DNA of 64,000 bases. Origin: Nocardioides alcanivorans. GTDB taxonomy: Bacteria > Actinomycetota > Actinomycetes > Propionibacteriales > Nocardioidaceae. The notes under the pieces are model-generated. The model was not told the DNA's origin. It ran no database searches and worked only from the letters and a program-made list of their open reading frames with translations. Of this stretch, positions 24,903-34,971 are shown in pieces. The position numbers were made by a program, and so were the translations under genes. The stretch is taken from positions 62,001-126,000 of the forward strand of contig NZ_JAKGRW010000057.1 in the NCBI RefSeq assembly GCF_021555175.1. The letters are read 5' to 3'. The first letter of the stretch is position 1, and the number at the start of each line of letters is the position of its first letter.

Positions 24903-26549
24903 TCAGCAGTTGGCGATGCGGAGCTGTCGGATCCGCGTGTAGAGCGTCGTACGCGACATGCCGAGCTCGCGCGCCGCCTGCACCTTGTTGCCGTCGAAGG
25001 CGCGGAGCGCGGCCACGATGGCATCACGCTCGGCCCGTTCCCGAGTGGTGAGCGAGTGAACGGGACTGGCGACCCGGTACTGTTCGGGCAGGTCGCTCAG
25101 GGCGATTCCGCCCCACGAACGGCGACCGGCCGCGAACGTGATGACGGCCTTGAGCTCACGCAGGTTGCCCGGCCAGTCATGCGCCGTGAGAGCGCGAATG
25201 ACACCGGGCGTCAGGTGCACGGAATCGTTCGCCGCGACCTCGGCGAGCATCGAGACCGCCAGGTTCGGGATCTCGGAGCGCCGTGATGCCAGAGTCGTCA
25301 GTTCGTCGCGAACGATCGCGGTGCCGGCCAGGTTGGCGGCCCTGCCGGTGAGTGTCTCGACCGGGCCCGAGGTGAAGATCAGCTGAGGTCGCGATCGCCG
25401 GTCGACCCTGTCGATGACGAGATCGAGCAGCTCATCCGACAGCAAGTCAATGCCTTCGACCACCACACAACCACCTGAACGGCGCATCGCAGCCTCGAAC
25501 TCCTGTGCCCAGACAGCCTTTCCCTCGAGCAGTGCCGTCGCGGCGTGGAGCACCTTGGCGGGCAGGGCTCCGAGCTCCCGCGCACGGGTCGATCGCCCGG
25601 TGCCGGACGGCCCGCACACCAGGGTCGGAGCGGACGCACTCTCCGGCACCTTGACCGGAATCATCGTCGGAGTGAGGTGCGGCCCGGAGGCCCGCTCAAC
25701 CACTCGAAGCAGGACGCCGCGCCGTGCGCCCGGCACCCGCGTGACGGTGACGTCCGCGGCCCGTCCGGTCTCGAGGGTCAGCCGCAGACCCCGGTCAGCC
25801 CTGCTCGGAGGGTCTTCACCGAGCACGCGGAGAAGCGCGATGTCGGACGAACTGAGCATGTCCGAGGCGGTCTGGTTGCTCATCACGATGTCCTCGCCGA
25901 TGGCCAGGACGGCGTGCTTGGTGCGCCCCGACGCCTCCTGGAAGGCGGCCAGCAGGCTCTTCTCGGAGATCCGGCTGCCGTCGAGGAGACGCTGCTCGAT
26001 GTCATGCACGGCCCGGGCGATCAGCGGCGGGAGCAGCGGGCTCGCCGTGTCGACCAGCGCCGAGATGTCGAGGACCCCCTCGATCCGGCGCGTGAGCGGG
26101 TGTCGGATCGGGTGCCCGTAGCAGCTGAAGTGCCGCAAGGACTCCAGGAAGTGTTCCGCCCCGTGGATCAGGACGGGGTGACGCGTCTCGAAGACGGTGC
26201 CGAGTCCATTGGTGCCGATGGTCTCCTCGAGCATGCTGGCGCCTTCACGGATGTTGAGCTCGTTGAGACGCTCGCGTGTCTGTGGGTCGTCGTCCCAACG
26301 CCTGACGATGCGGCACTCGCGGTCTCCCAGGATCGTCGAGAAGCCGGTGCCGGCAAGGCTCGCCTCCAACTGGTCGAGAACCGGCCCCGCGCCCACCAAG
26401 AGCGATCCGCTGTGGTCGATGTCCGTCGGGACCAGTCGCTCGAAGGCGTCGCTGTGCTCGACGCCGGCCAAGCTCGCCCGGCGCCAAGAAGCAGCGATGT
26501 CCGGGCGCGCACCGGGGGCCTCGTCGTACTTCCTCGCCCGCTGCGCCAT
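24903..26549 (-). CDS. GAF-Fis type transcriptional regulator (AcoR/MimR-like)
   Basis: A 548-residue regulator from ATG 26549 (MAQRARKYDEAPGARPDIAA). The N-terminal sensor region has GAF-like features (EETIGTNGLGTVFETRHPVLI). The central AAA+ region is degenerate: a P-loop-like CGPSGTGRSTR but no GAFTGA loop, so it is unlikely to need sigma-54. The C-terminal Fis HTH reads GNKVQAARELGMSRTTLYTR. Such regulators control alcohol or ketone oxidation genes in actinobacteria. It is divergent from the alcohol dehydrogenase, with a 9-bp inverted repeat between them. Confidence 0.85.
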   Translation of the reverse strand: MAQRARKYDEAPGARPDIAASWRRASLAGVEHSDAFERLVPTDIDHSGSLLVGAGPVLDQLEASLAGTGFSTILGDRECRIVRRWDDDPQTRERLNELNIREGASMLEETIGTNGLGTVFETRHPVLIHGAEHFLESLRHFSCYGHPIRHPLTRRIEGVLDISALVDTASPLLPPLIARAVHDIEQRLLDGSRISEKSLLAAFQEASGRTKHAVLAIGEDIVMSNQTASDMLSSSDIALLRVLGEDPPSRADRGLRLTLETGRAADVTVTRVPGARRGVLLRVVERASGPHLTPTMIPVKVPESASAPTLVCGPSGTGRSTRARELGALPAKVLHAATALLEGKAVWAQEFEAAMRRSGGCVVVEGIDLLSDELLDLVIDRVDRRSRPQLIFTSGPVETLTGRAANLAGTAIVRDELTTLASRRSEIPNLAVSMLAEVAANDSVHLTPGVIRALTAHDWPGNLRELKAVITFAAGRRSWGGIALSDLPEQYRVASPVHSLTTRERAERDAIVAALRAFDGNKVQAARELGMSRTTLYTRIRQLRIANC

Positions 26550-26582
26550 GGGTTTCCTTCGAGATCCGATGTGTCCGCCGTC

Positions 26583-26619
26583 ACAAACAATGATGCACCC
26601 ACGCCCGAGAATTGTTTGT
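26583..26619. promoter_or_regulatory. Inverted repeat, candidate binding site for the GAF-Fis regulator
   Basis: ACAAACAAT (26583-26591) and ATTGTTTGT (26611-26619) are perfect 9-bp arms, 28 bp apart arm to arm, in the 138-bp space between the regulator and the alcohol dehydrogenase. Symmetry and place suit activator binding upstream of the dehydrogenase promoter. Confidence 0.6.
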
Positions 26620-26687
26620 CCAGTTCTTGAACAGCTGCCTCTGGTGACCGGTGCCACGCTGAAGGGACCCAAGCCCGAGGAGACCCC

Positions 26688-27802
26688 ATGAAGACCCAGG
26701 CAGCAGTAGTCGTCGAGACCGGCAAGCCGATCGAGATTCAAGAACTCACCCTCGACAAGCCTCGCGAGGGAGAGGTGCTGATCCAATACACCCACGCCGG
26801 CCTGTGTCACTCCGACGTACACATCGCGCACGGCGACCTCGAGGCACGGCTGCCCATGGTGCTCGGGCACGAAGGCGCGGGAATCATCCAGGAGGTCGGC
26901 CCCGGCGTCACGCGCGTCAAGGTCGGTGACCACGTGGTCTGCTCCTTCATCCCCAACTGCGGCTCCTGTCGCTACTGCGCCAACGGCCAGCAGTCGATCT
27001 GCGACATGGGTGCGACGATCCTCGAGGGCTACCTGCCCGGCGAGCGGTTCCCGATCACCGGTCCCCTCGGCGACTACGGCGCAATGTGCATGCTCGGGAC
27101 GTTCAGCCAGTACGGCGTCATCCACCAGAACTCCTGCGTCAAGGTCGACGACGACCTGCCCCTCGAGAAGGCCGTGCTCGTCGGCTGCGGCGTCCCCACT
27201 GGCTGGGGGCTGCGGTGAACACCGCGAACGTGAAGGCCGGCGAGACCGTGATGGTCGTCGGCGTCGGCGGCATCGGCATCAACGCCGTGCAGGGTGCCCG
27301 GCTGGCCGGCGCGAAGAACATCATCGCGATCGACCCGCTGGAGAACAAGCGGGAGAAGGCGATGGAACTGGGCGCGACGCACAGCTTCGCCAGTACCGAC
27401 GAGGCCATGGAGACGCTCACCGACATGACCCGCGGGCAGATGGCCGATTCGGCGATCCTGACCCCGGGCCTGATGACCTCCGAGATCGTCGCCGGCGGCT
27501 TCAACGCGGTCGGCAAGGGCGGCGTCGTGGTGCTCACCGGCCTCAACAAGCTCGAGGAGCAGAACATCGAGCTGCCGGGCTCGATCATGACCCTCTTCCG
27601 CAAGTCCCTGAAGGGCAGCCTCTTCGGCGACTGCAACCCGACGGTCGACATTCCGCGAATCCTCGGGCTCTACCAGAGCGGCGACATCAAGCTCGACGAG
27701 ATCATCACCAGGACCTACACGCTCGATCAGGTCAACGAGGGGTACGACGACCTGCTCGCTGGCAAGAACGTCCGTGGCGTCGTCATCCACAGCCACGACT
27801 GA
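26688..27802 (+). CDS. NDMA-type zinc alcohol dehydrogenase (frameshifted in this sequence)
   Basis: A medium-chain alcohol dehydrogenase. Catalytic-zinc region AGLCHSDVH and GHEGAG. Structural zinc by four cysteines in CGSCRYCANGQQSIC. Rossmann motif VGVGGIGINAVQG. The first frame stops at TGA 27214; the rest reads on in the next frame from AVNTANVKAGETV. One extra G in the run 27205-27209 restores GWGAAVNTA, the usual motif here. Joined length about 371 residues. It resembles the actinobacterial NDMA-dependent family, which keeps its cofactor bound. It should oxidise an alcohol to the aldehyde used by the dehydrogenase at 31.5 kb. Confidence 0.85.
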
Positions 27803-27815
27803 CGGCGTCGGAATC

Positions 27816-28745
27816 GTGACACAGGCGTCCTCCGTCGGACCGGCCAGCCGAGGCGGTCCGACGGAGGTCATCCAACGTGCCGCCGAGGCAGAGCTCCTTG
27901 AGGCAGCGCTGCTCAGCGGCGCCCATGTGCTGCTCGAGGGTCCGCCCGGCACCGGCAAGTCGACGTTGCTACGCCGCGTCGCGTCGGCTCGACACATCCC
28001 GTTCGTGATGGTCGAGGGCAACGCGGAGCTCACACCTTCGCGTCTCATCGGCCACTTCGACCCGGCCCTCGTGCTCAGCAAGGGCTACGTTCCGGAGATC
28101 TTCGAGGACGGTCCGCTGCTGGAGGCGCTTCGCACCGGCGGACTCCTCTATGTCGAGGAGCTCAACCGGATCCCCGAGGAGACCCTCAACGTCCTGTTGA
28201 CCGCAATGTCCGAGCTCGAGATCAACGTGCCCCGCCTCGGTCGAGTCGCGGCCGCTGCGGGATTCGCCTTGGTCGCCGCGATGAACCCCTTCGACGCGGT
28301 CGGCACCGCGCGGGTGTCGGGCGCGTTGTACGACCGCACCTGCCGGATCTCGATGGACTACCAGAGCGCAGAGGCCGAGCAGGCGATCGTCGACCTGCGC
28401 ACGGACGGGCTCGACCCGCAGTGGCGCGCCAAGGTCGTCGAGCTCGTCCGGAGCACACGCGAGCATGAGGACATCCGCTTCGGATCGTCGGTGCGAGGCG
28501 CCATCGACGTCGCCCGACTCGCGGTCGAGCTGGCCAGGATGCGGAGTACGCCGACCGACGACTGGCATGTCGGACTCGCAGCGGCCAGGGTGTCACTCTC
28601 GGGACGGATTCGTCTCCAGGACGCGTGCGACCGCACCCCTGAGCAGGTGATCACCGACCTCTACGTCGACGTCTTCGGTGCTGAACCGGTCGCTCCGGAG
28701 GACCACTCCGATTCCGATCCCGAGGGGTCGCCGGGGGAACCCTGA
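27816..28745 (+). CDS. MoxR-family AAA+ ATPase
   Basis: A 309-residue ATPase. Walker A LEGPPGTGKSTLLRR near residue 45; Walker B GGLLYVEELNRIPEE near 110; sensor 1 VAAMNPFD. GTG 27816 is used; a GTG at 27774 inside the dehydrogenase gene is possible. MoxR proteins work with a VWA partner, encoded next, to insert metals or remodel enzymes, as for methanol and CO dehydrogenases. The location after an alcohol dehydrogenase fits a maturation role, but the client is not known. Confidence 0.85.
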   Translation: MTQASSVGPASRGGPTEVIQRAAEAELLEAALLSGAHVLLEGPPGTGKSTLLRRVASARHIPFVMVEGNAELTPSRLIGHFDPALVLSKGYVPEIFEDGPLLEALRTGGLLYVEELNRIPEETLNVLLTAMSELEINVPRLGRVAAAAGFALVAAMNPFDAVGTARVSGALYDRTCRISMDYQSAEAEQAIVDLRTDGLDPQWRAKVVELVRSTREHEDIRFGSSVRGAIDVARLAVELARMRSTPTDDWHVGLAAARVSLSGRIRLQDACDRTPEQVITDLYVDVFGAEPVAPEDHSDSDPEGSPGEP

Positions 28746-29697
28746 GCCCGCCTCCCGGGGCGGGCTCAACACCCCCACCCAGCAAACCTGAGTCGCGCCA
28801 GCGCCGGTCGGCGCCACGCACCACAGGGCGCGCTGAGCTGGCCAAGAACCCGAAGTTCGCCGAGCTCTCCCCGAGGTGGGCGAGCTCGACCTCGAAGCAC
28901 TCGACGACGCCCTCCGCAGCGACCCTGACGACACCCTGACGCTGCTCGTGGAGATGTCACACGCGACCGACGAGCACCTCAGGGACGCCGTACGGCGACT
29001 CGCGCCGCGACTGATCCTCGACCAGACCCGACGCGGCATTCCTCGCAGCCGCGGTGTCTCGAAGCGCCGGACCGTACCGGCACACCGCGGGGGCGACCTT
29101 GACCTCGACAAGTCGATGGACGCGATCGTCGGAGCTCGCGCCGAGGCCCGGATGCCGTCCCTTGAGGAGATGTCCGCCGCCGACTGGGCCCGGCCGGAGT
29201 TGGCCCTGTGCCTGGTCATCGACCAGTCCGGATCCATGAATGGTGCGCAGCTGACCACCGCCGCAGTCGCCGGCGCGGCGTGCCTGACGTTCGCGCCCGA
29301 GGAACACACGGTGCTTGCGTTTGCCGCCACCACCACGCCGCTCAAGCGGCTCTCCGACGCGCCCGCGACCACGCGGACCATCGAACGGATCCTGTCGCTG
29401 CGTGGCCATGGCACGACCGGGCTCGCCGGGGCACTGCGCGAGGCCAAGGTCCAGTTGGCCGGCGCCCGGGCCCGGCGCCGCGTCGTCCTGCTTCTCTCGG
29501 ACTGTCGGGTCACCGACGAGATCGACGCCACCCCGGCGGCCCGGGCCATCGACGAGCTCGTGATCCTGGCGCCAGCTGACGATGACGATGAAGCGCGGCG
29601 CTTGGCCCGGGACGCAGGCGCCCGGGTGGCAGCCATCGGGTCGGTCCTCGACGTGCCTGCCGCCCTCAACCGAATGATCGCCGACGACCGTCCGTGA
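28742..29697 (+). CDS. VWA-domain protein, MoxR partner (frameshifted in this sequence)
   Basis: The clear part begins at 28876 (VGELDLEALDDALRSD) and contains a VWA domain with the MIDAS motif DQSGSMNGAQL and a later LLSDCRVTDE. One C added to the run 28869-28872 extends the frame upstream through GRAELAKNPKFAELSPE, sequence I expect in this family, so the N-terminus is probably longer than GTG 28876 would give. No ATG or GTG is found in the extended frame, so the real start is unresolved. It would be the metal-dependent partner of the MoxR ATPase. Confidence 0.7.
28744..28767 (+). terminator. Hairpin at the MoxR stop codon
   Basis: GAGCCCGCC and GGCGGGCTC form a perfect 9-bp stem with a 6-base loop, beginning inside the MoxR stop codon. 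No T-run follows. It could attenuate expression of the VWA gene relative to the ATPase. Confidence 0.4.
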
Positions 29698-29738
29698 CGA
29701 CCCGTCAGGGGCAGCGCTGCGGTCGTGTCAGGCGCGCG

Positions 29739-31373
29739 CTACTGGACCAGTCCGAGCTTCGCGGCTGTTTGCTCCCGCATCTCTGCCTTGCGCACCTTCC
29801 CGGTGACCGTCATCGGGTAGTCGTCAACGATCTCGACATAGCGAGGCACCTTGTAGTGCGCGAGCTTTCCGGCGCAGAACTGCCTGAGCGAGTCGGCGGT
29901 GATCGCTTCGGAGCCGACGCGCAGCCGGATCCAGGCGCACAACTCCTCCCCATACTTGGGGTCCGGCACGCCGATCACCTGCGCGTCGAGGATGTCGGGG
30001 TGCGTATAGAGGAACTCCTCGACCTCACGGGGATAGATGTTCTCGCCGCCGCGGATCACCATGTCCTTGATCCGCCCGCTGATCCGCACGTACCCGGATT
30101 CGTCCATCACGCCGATGTCGCCGGTTCGCATCCACCCATCCTCAATCGCCTCGGCGGTCAGGTCGGGTTGCGCCCAATAGCCAAGCATCACCGAGTAGCC
30201 CCTTGTCATCAGTTCTCCCGGCTCTCCGCGCGGCTGGGTCTCCCCGGTGACGGGGTCGACGATCTTGATCTCCAGGTGGGGCCCGACGCGTCCCACCGTG
30301 CCGACCTTGCGTTCGAACGTCTCATCGGTGCGAGTCTGCGTCGACACCGGTGACGTCTCCGTCATGCCATAACAGATGGTGACCTCCTCGATGCCCGCTG
30401 CAATCAGCTTCTTCAACTGCTCGGCGGGACAGGGAGATCCGGCCATGATTCCCGTGCGCAGGCTTGACAGGTCGTAGTCCGTGAAGTTCGGCAGCGCCCA
30501 CTCCGCGATGAACATGGTGGGTACGCCGTAGAGGCTGGTGCACTTCTCGTCCTGGACGGCCTGCAGGGTGAGCGCCGGATCGAACCCGGGGGCCGGGATC
30601 ACCATGCAGGCACCTGACGAGGTGCACGCGAGGTTGCCCATCACCATCCCGAAGCAGTGATAGAAGGGCACCGGGATGCACACGCGATCGGCCTCTGTGT
30701 AGCGGCACAGTTGCCCGACGAAGAATCCGTTGTTGAGGATGTTGCGGTGCGAAAGTGTTGCGCCTTTGGGGAATCCCGTGGTGCCCGATGTGTACTGGAT
30801 GTTGATCGGGTCATTTCTGTCGAGGTCCCTCTGCGCCATCGCGAGCTCCTCGGCGCTGACCTCCTCGGCCCGCTCCAGGACGGCGTCCCACTCGGGCGTG
30901 CCGAAGTAGGTCGCCTCGGTCAACGCGGGACAGTCGCCACGCACCTCCTCGACCATCGAGCGGTAGTTGCTTGCCTTGAACGCTTCCACCGCGAACAGTC
31001 GCGAGATGCCTGCTTGGTTGAGCACGTACTTCAGCTCGTGCGCGCGGTACGCCGGGTTGATGGTGACCAGAATGGCGCCGACCTTCGCCGTGGCGAACTG
31101 CACGAGCACCCACTCGCTGCGATTCGGGGCCCAGATGCCAACTCGCTCGCCCTTCTTCACCCCCGCGGCGAGGAGTGCTCGCGCCAGCCGGTCCACGTCA
31201 GCCAGCAGTTGTGCATATGTCCACCGCTTGCCCTGCCCGACATCGATCAGCGCCTCCCGGTCGCCGAAACGGGCGACCGTTGCGTCGAGATTGTCGCCGA
31301 TCGTCGTCTCGATCAGCGGAGGGTCGGCCTCGCCCCGAGTGTGGGAGAGGGTGGAATCCAGGGCGTCGGACAT
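29739..31373 (-). CDS. Acyl-CoA ligase (AMP-binding, FadD-type)
   Basis: A 544-residue ANL-family enzyme. ATP-binding P-loop IQYTSGTTGFPKGATLSH near residue 195; motif CYGMTETSPV near 335; hinge region GYVRISGRIKDMVIRGGENI; the C-terminal catalytic lysine in MTVTGKVRKAEMRE. It activates a carboxylic acid to acyl-AMP and then acyl-CoA. Its place beside the aldehyde dehydrogenase, on the same strand, suggests that it takes the acid product of alcohol oxidation. Chain length preference cannot be read from the sequence. Confidence 0.85.
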   Translation of the reverse strand: MSDALDSTLSHTRGEADPPLIETTIGDNLDATVARFGDREALIDVGQGKRWTYAQLLADVDRLARALLAAGVKKGERVGIWAPNRSEWVLVQFATAKVGAILVTINPAYRAHELKYVLNQAGISRLFAVEAFKASNYRSMVEEVRGDCPALTEATYFGTPEWDAVLERAEEVSAEELAMAQRDLDRNDPINIQYTSGTTGFPKGATLSHRNILNNGFFVGQLCRYTEADRVCIPVPFYHCFGMVMGNLACTSSGACMVIPAPGFDPALTLQAVQDEKCTSLYGVPTMFIAEWALPNFTDYDLSSLRTGIMAGSPCPAEQLKKLIAAGIEEVTICYGMTETSPVSTQTRTDETFERKVGTVGRVGPHLEIKIVDPVTGETQPRGEPGELMTRGYSVMLGYWAQPDLTAEAIEDGWMRTGDIGVMDESGYVRISGRIKDMVIRGGENIYPREVEEFLYTHPDILDAQVIGVPDPKYGEELCAWIRLRVGSEAITADSLRQFCAGKLAHYKVPRYVEIVDDYPMTVTGKVRKAEMREQTAAKLGLVQ

Positions 31374-31491
31374 GATTGCCTCCTGACATCAGTGGTTTGG
31401 GCCCAGCACGTGCCGGGTCCGCGAGTGAGCGCTGGAGCGGGCATCGGCCCGGCTGCGGCCGGGCCGGTGCCCCCTTCGCGCCGCCGTCTGC

Positions 31492-32979
31492 TCAGAGGGC
31501 GATGTTGACGGCCTTGACCTGGGTGTAGAGCTCGATCGCCTCGGCGCCCAGTTCGCGGCCCCAGCCCGACTGGCCGTACCCGCCGAAGGGCAGGCCGGCG
31601 TCGAACGCGTGGTAGGTGTTGATCCACACCTGGCCGGCCTTGAGGCGTGCGGCCACGCGGTGCGCTCGGCTCAGGTCCTTCGTCCACAGACCGGCTGCCA
31701 GACCGTACACGGTGTCGTTGGCGGCATCGATCACGTCGTCCTCATCGGTGAACGGCAGCACGACCGCGACTGGACCGAAGATCTCCTCGCGCACGATCGA
31801 CATGTCCGGCGTCGCGTCGACGAACACGGTGGGCTCCACGTAGTAGCCGGACCCACCGACGCGTTCACCACCGACGAGGGCGCGTGCCCCGGCTGCCTTG
31901 CCCGCCTCCAGGTATCCCGTGACCCGGTCGAGCTGCTCCAGGGAGACCAGCGGCGTGATCGCCGACTCGGGATCGGAGCCCGGCCCCACCTTGAGCAGCG
32001 CAACGGCCTCGGCGAGGGCTTGGGAGAACTCGTCGTAGACGTCGGCGTGGACGTAGACCCGCGTGCCAGCCTCACAAGCCTGCCCGGAGTTGAACGTGAA
32101 CCCCATGATGGTGCCGGCAACAGCCGCAGGAATGTCGGCGTCGGCAAAGATGATGTTCGGCGACTTGCCGCCCAACTCGAGCGACACCTTCTTCAAGTTG
32201 CCCCGCGCGGCCTCGACGATGAGCTTGCCCACCTCGGTGGAACCGGTGAAGGCAATCTTGTCGACATCGTCGTGGCTGGAGAGCGCTGCGCCAGCCTCAC
32301 CGTCACCGGTGACGATGTTGACCACTCCCGCGGGCACTCCGGCCTCCATGAGGATCTCGCCGAGCAACAGCGCCGACAACGGGGTCTGCTCGGCAGGCTT
32401 CAAGACGACCACGTTCCCGGTCGCCAGGGCCGGAGCGATCTTCCACGCGGCCATGAGGATGGGGAAGTTCCACGGAATGATCTGGCCGCAGACACCGACT
32501 GGCTCCCGGCGCGTGTAGGCGTGGAACTCCTGACTCGGGTCCGCGAGCAGCATCGAGGGGCTGTTCGTGGTTCCAGTCAACTTCGTCGGCCATCCGGCGT
32601 AGTAACGGAAGCACTCCGCAGCGAACCGAACGTCCACCGCCGTGGCGATGCCGACGGACTTGCCGTTGTCCAAGGACTCGAGCTCGCCCAGATCCTCGGC
32701 ATAGGTGTCCATGAGATCGGCGATGCGCCAGATGAGCTTCTCCCGCTGGTTCGGGCGCATGGCACTCCAGTCACCGGCATCGAAGACGCGCCTGGCGGCA
32801 GCGACCGCGAGGTCGATGTCCTCCCCGCTTCCGAAGGGGACGGCAGCCAGCACCTCCCCAGTTGCCGGGTTGTGGGTGTCGAACGTCTGTCCCGATCGAG
32901 CGGCGACCCATTCGCCGTCGATGAGCATGCGGATCGGGGAGTTGAGGAATTCCTTGACCTTGGCAGATGTGACGGGCAC
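31492..32979 (-). CDS. NAD(P)-dependent aldehyde dehydrogenase
   Basis: A 495-residue enzyme of the classical aldehyde dehydrogenase family. Cofactor-site motif IIPWNFPILMAAWKIAPAL; FTGSTEVGK; catalytic Glu in LELGGKSPNI; catalytic Cys in FNSGQACEAGTRVYV; the C-terminal YGQSGWGRELG motif. Full length. It reads in the same direction as the acyl-CoA ligase 118 bp downstream and probably forms one unit with it. Expected to oxidise the aldehyde made by the alcohol dehydrogenase. Confidence 0.9.
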   Translation of the reverse strand: MPVTSAKVKEFLNSPIRMLIDGEWVAARSGQTFDTHNPATGEVLAAVPFGSGEDIDLAVAAARRVFDAGDWSAMRPNQREKLIWRIADLMDTYAEDLGELESLDNGKSVGIATAVDVRFAAECFRYYAGWPTKLTGTTNSPSMLLADPSQEFHAYTRREPVGVCGQIIPWNFPILMAAWKIAPALATGNVVVLKPAEQTPLSALLLGEILMEAGVPAGVVNIVTGDGEAGAALSSHDDVDKIAFTGSTEVGKLIVEAARGNLKKVSLELGGKSPNIIFADADIPAAVAGTIMGFTFNSGQACEAGTRVYVHADVYDEFSQALAEAVALLKVGPGSDPESAITPLVSLEQLDRVTGYLEAGKAAGARALVGGERVGGSGYYVEPTVFVDATPDMSIVREEIFGPVAVVLPFTDEDDVIDAANDTVYGLAAGLWTKDLSRAHRVAARLKAGQVWINTYHAFDAGLPFGGYGQSGWGRELGAEAIELYTQVKAVNIAL

Positions 32980-33167
32980 GGCTGGCTCCTTTGGTGAACG
33001 ACGAGACGCAGCTCACGCTAGGCAGGCAGGGCGACTGTGGGTGTTCAGTCTCTGGACAATCCGAGCGCCCGACGAGGTCTTGCCCGGCGCCGAACCCCTT
33101 CACCACGTGCTCCACATCGAGCGGGCGGAGTACAGCCGGACGGTTCTTCCCCTTCCACCGGCTGTGC

Positions 33168-33968
33168 CTACCGGGGACCATCAACCGACGGACGACGGCG
33201 TCGCTGAGGACGACGCACCGCATCAGCCAGAAGCTCTGCTGCCAGTTCCATGTCCTCCATGGCGATGTCGGCGCCCCCTGCACTCCGGATCAACCGAAGG
33301 GCCTGATCTCGGCGGCGCACCATCCACAGATCGACGTGCAACGCAATGTCCTGGGCGACGCTGTCGGCGACTCCGGCGAGCTGCGCGAGCCCAGCCGATC
33401 GGGTGGCGTCATCGAAGGTGATCCTGATGATGTCGAGCAGGTCGGTGCCCTGCTTCTCGTCACTCCTGTTCATCACGGCCTGAAGCTTCATCGCGATGAG
33501 CGGACCCGGCTCGGCCACTCGGGCAACAACTTCGGTCCGCTGCCCGTCGAGGCCCACGACCTCAAGGACCATCTCGGTAGCCGAATCACTCGCCCAGGCA
33601 TGTGAGGAAGCGTGGAGGCGATCCCCGGGATCGTCGCTGGGCTCGTCGATCTCGATCTGGCGCACCTCAAGGACGTCGACCTTGACCGGTCCGAACCGCG
33701 TTGGCAGGAGCACTGCTGCTGGCTCGATCGAGGTTGCACCGATTGCCGCCCTCAGCACCTCCAGGTGCGGCGCCTTCCCGTGCGAGCGATCAACGACGTC
33801 AAGGTCGACGGTTGCCCGATACGGGTTCGAGAGGCGGGCGAGGACGGCAAGACCGCCCACGATGACCGGGGTGTCACCGATCACTTCTCGGACCTGGGAA
33901 ACACCCTCAACCACTGCCACCATGGCATCACCAAAGAAGGTGACACGGCTACCAGACACGCTCCCCAT
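33168..33968 (-). CDS. AbiEii-like nucleotidyltransferase toxin
   Basis: A 266-residue protein starting at ATG 33968 behind GGAAGGTG, overlapping the upstream gene by 20 bp. Nucleotidyltransferase motif: VIVGGLAVLARLS, then the metal site ATVDLDVVDRS. Later GPLIAMKLQAVMNR and DLLDI match the conserved helix of AbiEii/AbiGii toxins. Members of this family transfer nucleotides to tRNA and stop growth. Coupled to the upstream antitoxin-like gene, it forms a type IV-like toxin-antitoxin or abortive-infection unit. Confidence 0.75.
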   Translation of the reverse strand: MGSVSGSRVTFFGDAMVAVVEGVSQVREVIGDTPVIVGGLAVLARLSNPYRATVDLDVVDRSHGKAPHLEVLRAAIGATSIEPAAVLLPTRFGPVKVDVLEVRQIEIDEPSDDPGDRLHASSHAWASDSATEMVLEVVGLDGQRTEVVARVAEPGPLIAMKLQAVMNRSDEKQGTDLLDIIRITFDDATRSAGLAQLAGVADSVAQDIALHVDLWMVRRRDQALRLIRSAGGADIAMEDMELAAELLADAVRRPQRRRRPSVDGPR

Positions 33969-34953
33969 CACCTTCCGGTCGCCAAGCCTGCAGGATCTCC
34001 CGACCGCGACCGACATCTTGGGCAAGATCCAAGGCCACGAACAAGGGATGTGCCAGAGGCCACGGCAACGTGCCAACCGGCGCAGAACGGAGGGCGGTCA
34101 CACTCGGCACCGGGGCCACCCGGATGCTGGCGGCGGCGTTGGCTGCGGTTTCGGTCGTCCCGAGCAGGCGAACGGCTCGGTGCAGGGCCGACTCGTCCGG
34201 GACATAGAAGTCCAGGGCCTGTCCGGCACGGTAGGCGACTGGTGCCCCGTATCCGACGGCGGCCGACGTGTCAGTGAGGGCCCAGCCCACCGCAGCGTCG
34301 GGGTCCAGTCCCAGCCGCAACGCCCGCGTCGTCACGTCGTCATGTGGTTCCAGAGCGTTCGCGAGGTAGGTGCGCGTGGCGGGCCATCGTTCGGCCACCC
34401 GCCAGAACAGTGCGGTGTCAGTGACCTCGTTGCGTTCATCAATGAGCCCATCGGTCCGCAGCGCAGTCAGGACCTGCGAGACGGTGCTGGGCGAGCGACC
34501 CAGCTGGCGCGCAAGCGCCCGCACCGCCACGGGTTCCCCGGGCGAGAGCAACAAGCTGGTGGCGACCTCCAGACCGACCTTGCCCGCCAGTGCTTGTGAG
34601 CGACCGTGCTTGGATCTCACTGTGGGTACGTCCGCGCTGACGACCAGACCCTGAGTCTTCAGAGCCAAGTGTCCACGAAGGTCGAGATATCCCGCCCCGG
34701 ACGCCAGCAGCTTCCGCCGGGCCGCCTCGGTGACCCGCTCACCGACCAGCAACAGGACCCCAGCACCCTGCTCGGCTGCCAGCAAACGTTCCGCTGCCTG
34801 CTCATCGACGAGCGAGCGCCACCTCACGCGAACCGGAATGCTGAGCCCGGCGGGCTCGATGACGATGTCGGCCAAGCCCTCGAGAGCAGGCGACAGACCC
34901 ACCTCCACCCCCAACGCGGCGAAGGCGTCCTGGGTAAGTGCTTCGAGCTCCAT
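33949..34953 (-). CDS. AbiEi-like HTH antitoxin/regulator
   Basis: A 334-residue protein from ATG 34953 (MELEALTQDAFAALG). The N-terminal half ends in a GAGYLDLRGHLAL motif like those in AbiEi antitoxin N-domains. A winged HTH follows near residues 165-200 (VRALARQLGRSPSTVSQVLT). The C-terminal 120 residues have an FYVPDESALHRAVRLL region. A 12-bp palindrome lies just upstream of the start, consistent with the negative autoregulation known for AbiEi. The longer frame reaching 35076 is less likely, since it would run through that operator. Confidence 0.75.
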   Translation of the reverse strand: MELEALTQDAFAALGVEVGLSPALEGLADIVIEPAGLSIPVRVRWRSLVDEQAAERLLAAEQGAGVLLLVGERVTEAARRKLLASGAGYLDLRGHLALKTQGLVVSADVPTVRSKHGRSQALAGKVGLEVATSLLLSPGEPVAVRALARQLGRSPSTVSQVLTALRTDGLIDERNEVTDTALFWRVAERWPATRTYLANALEPHDDVTTRALRLGLDPDAAVGWALTDTSAAVGYGAPVAYRAGQALDFYVPDESALHRAVRLLGTTETAANAAASIRVAPVPSVTALRSAPVGTLPWPLAHPLFVALDLAQDVGRGREILQAWRPEGDGERVW

Positions 34954-34971
34954 GGGCCGATGATCCCACCA

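Noticed and set aside
26550..26687. Possible sigma-54 promoter before the alcohol dehydrogenase
   Set aside because: No -24/-12 pair with correct spacing, and the regulator lacks GAFTGA.
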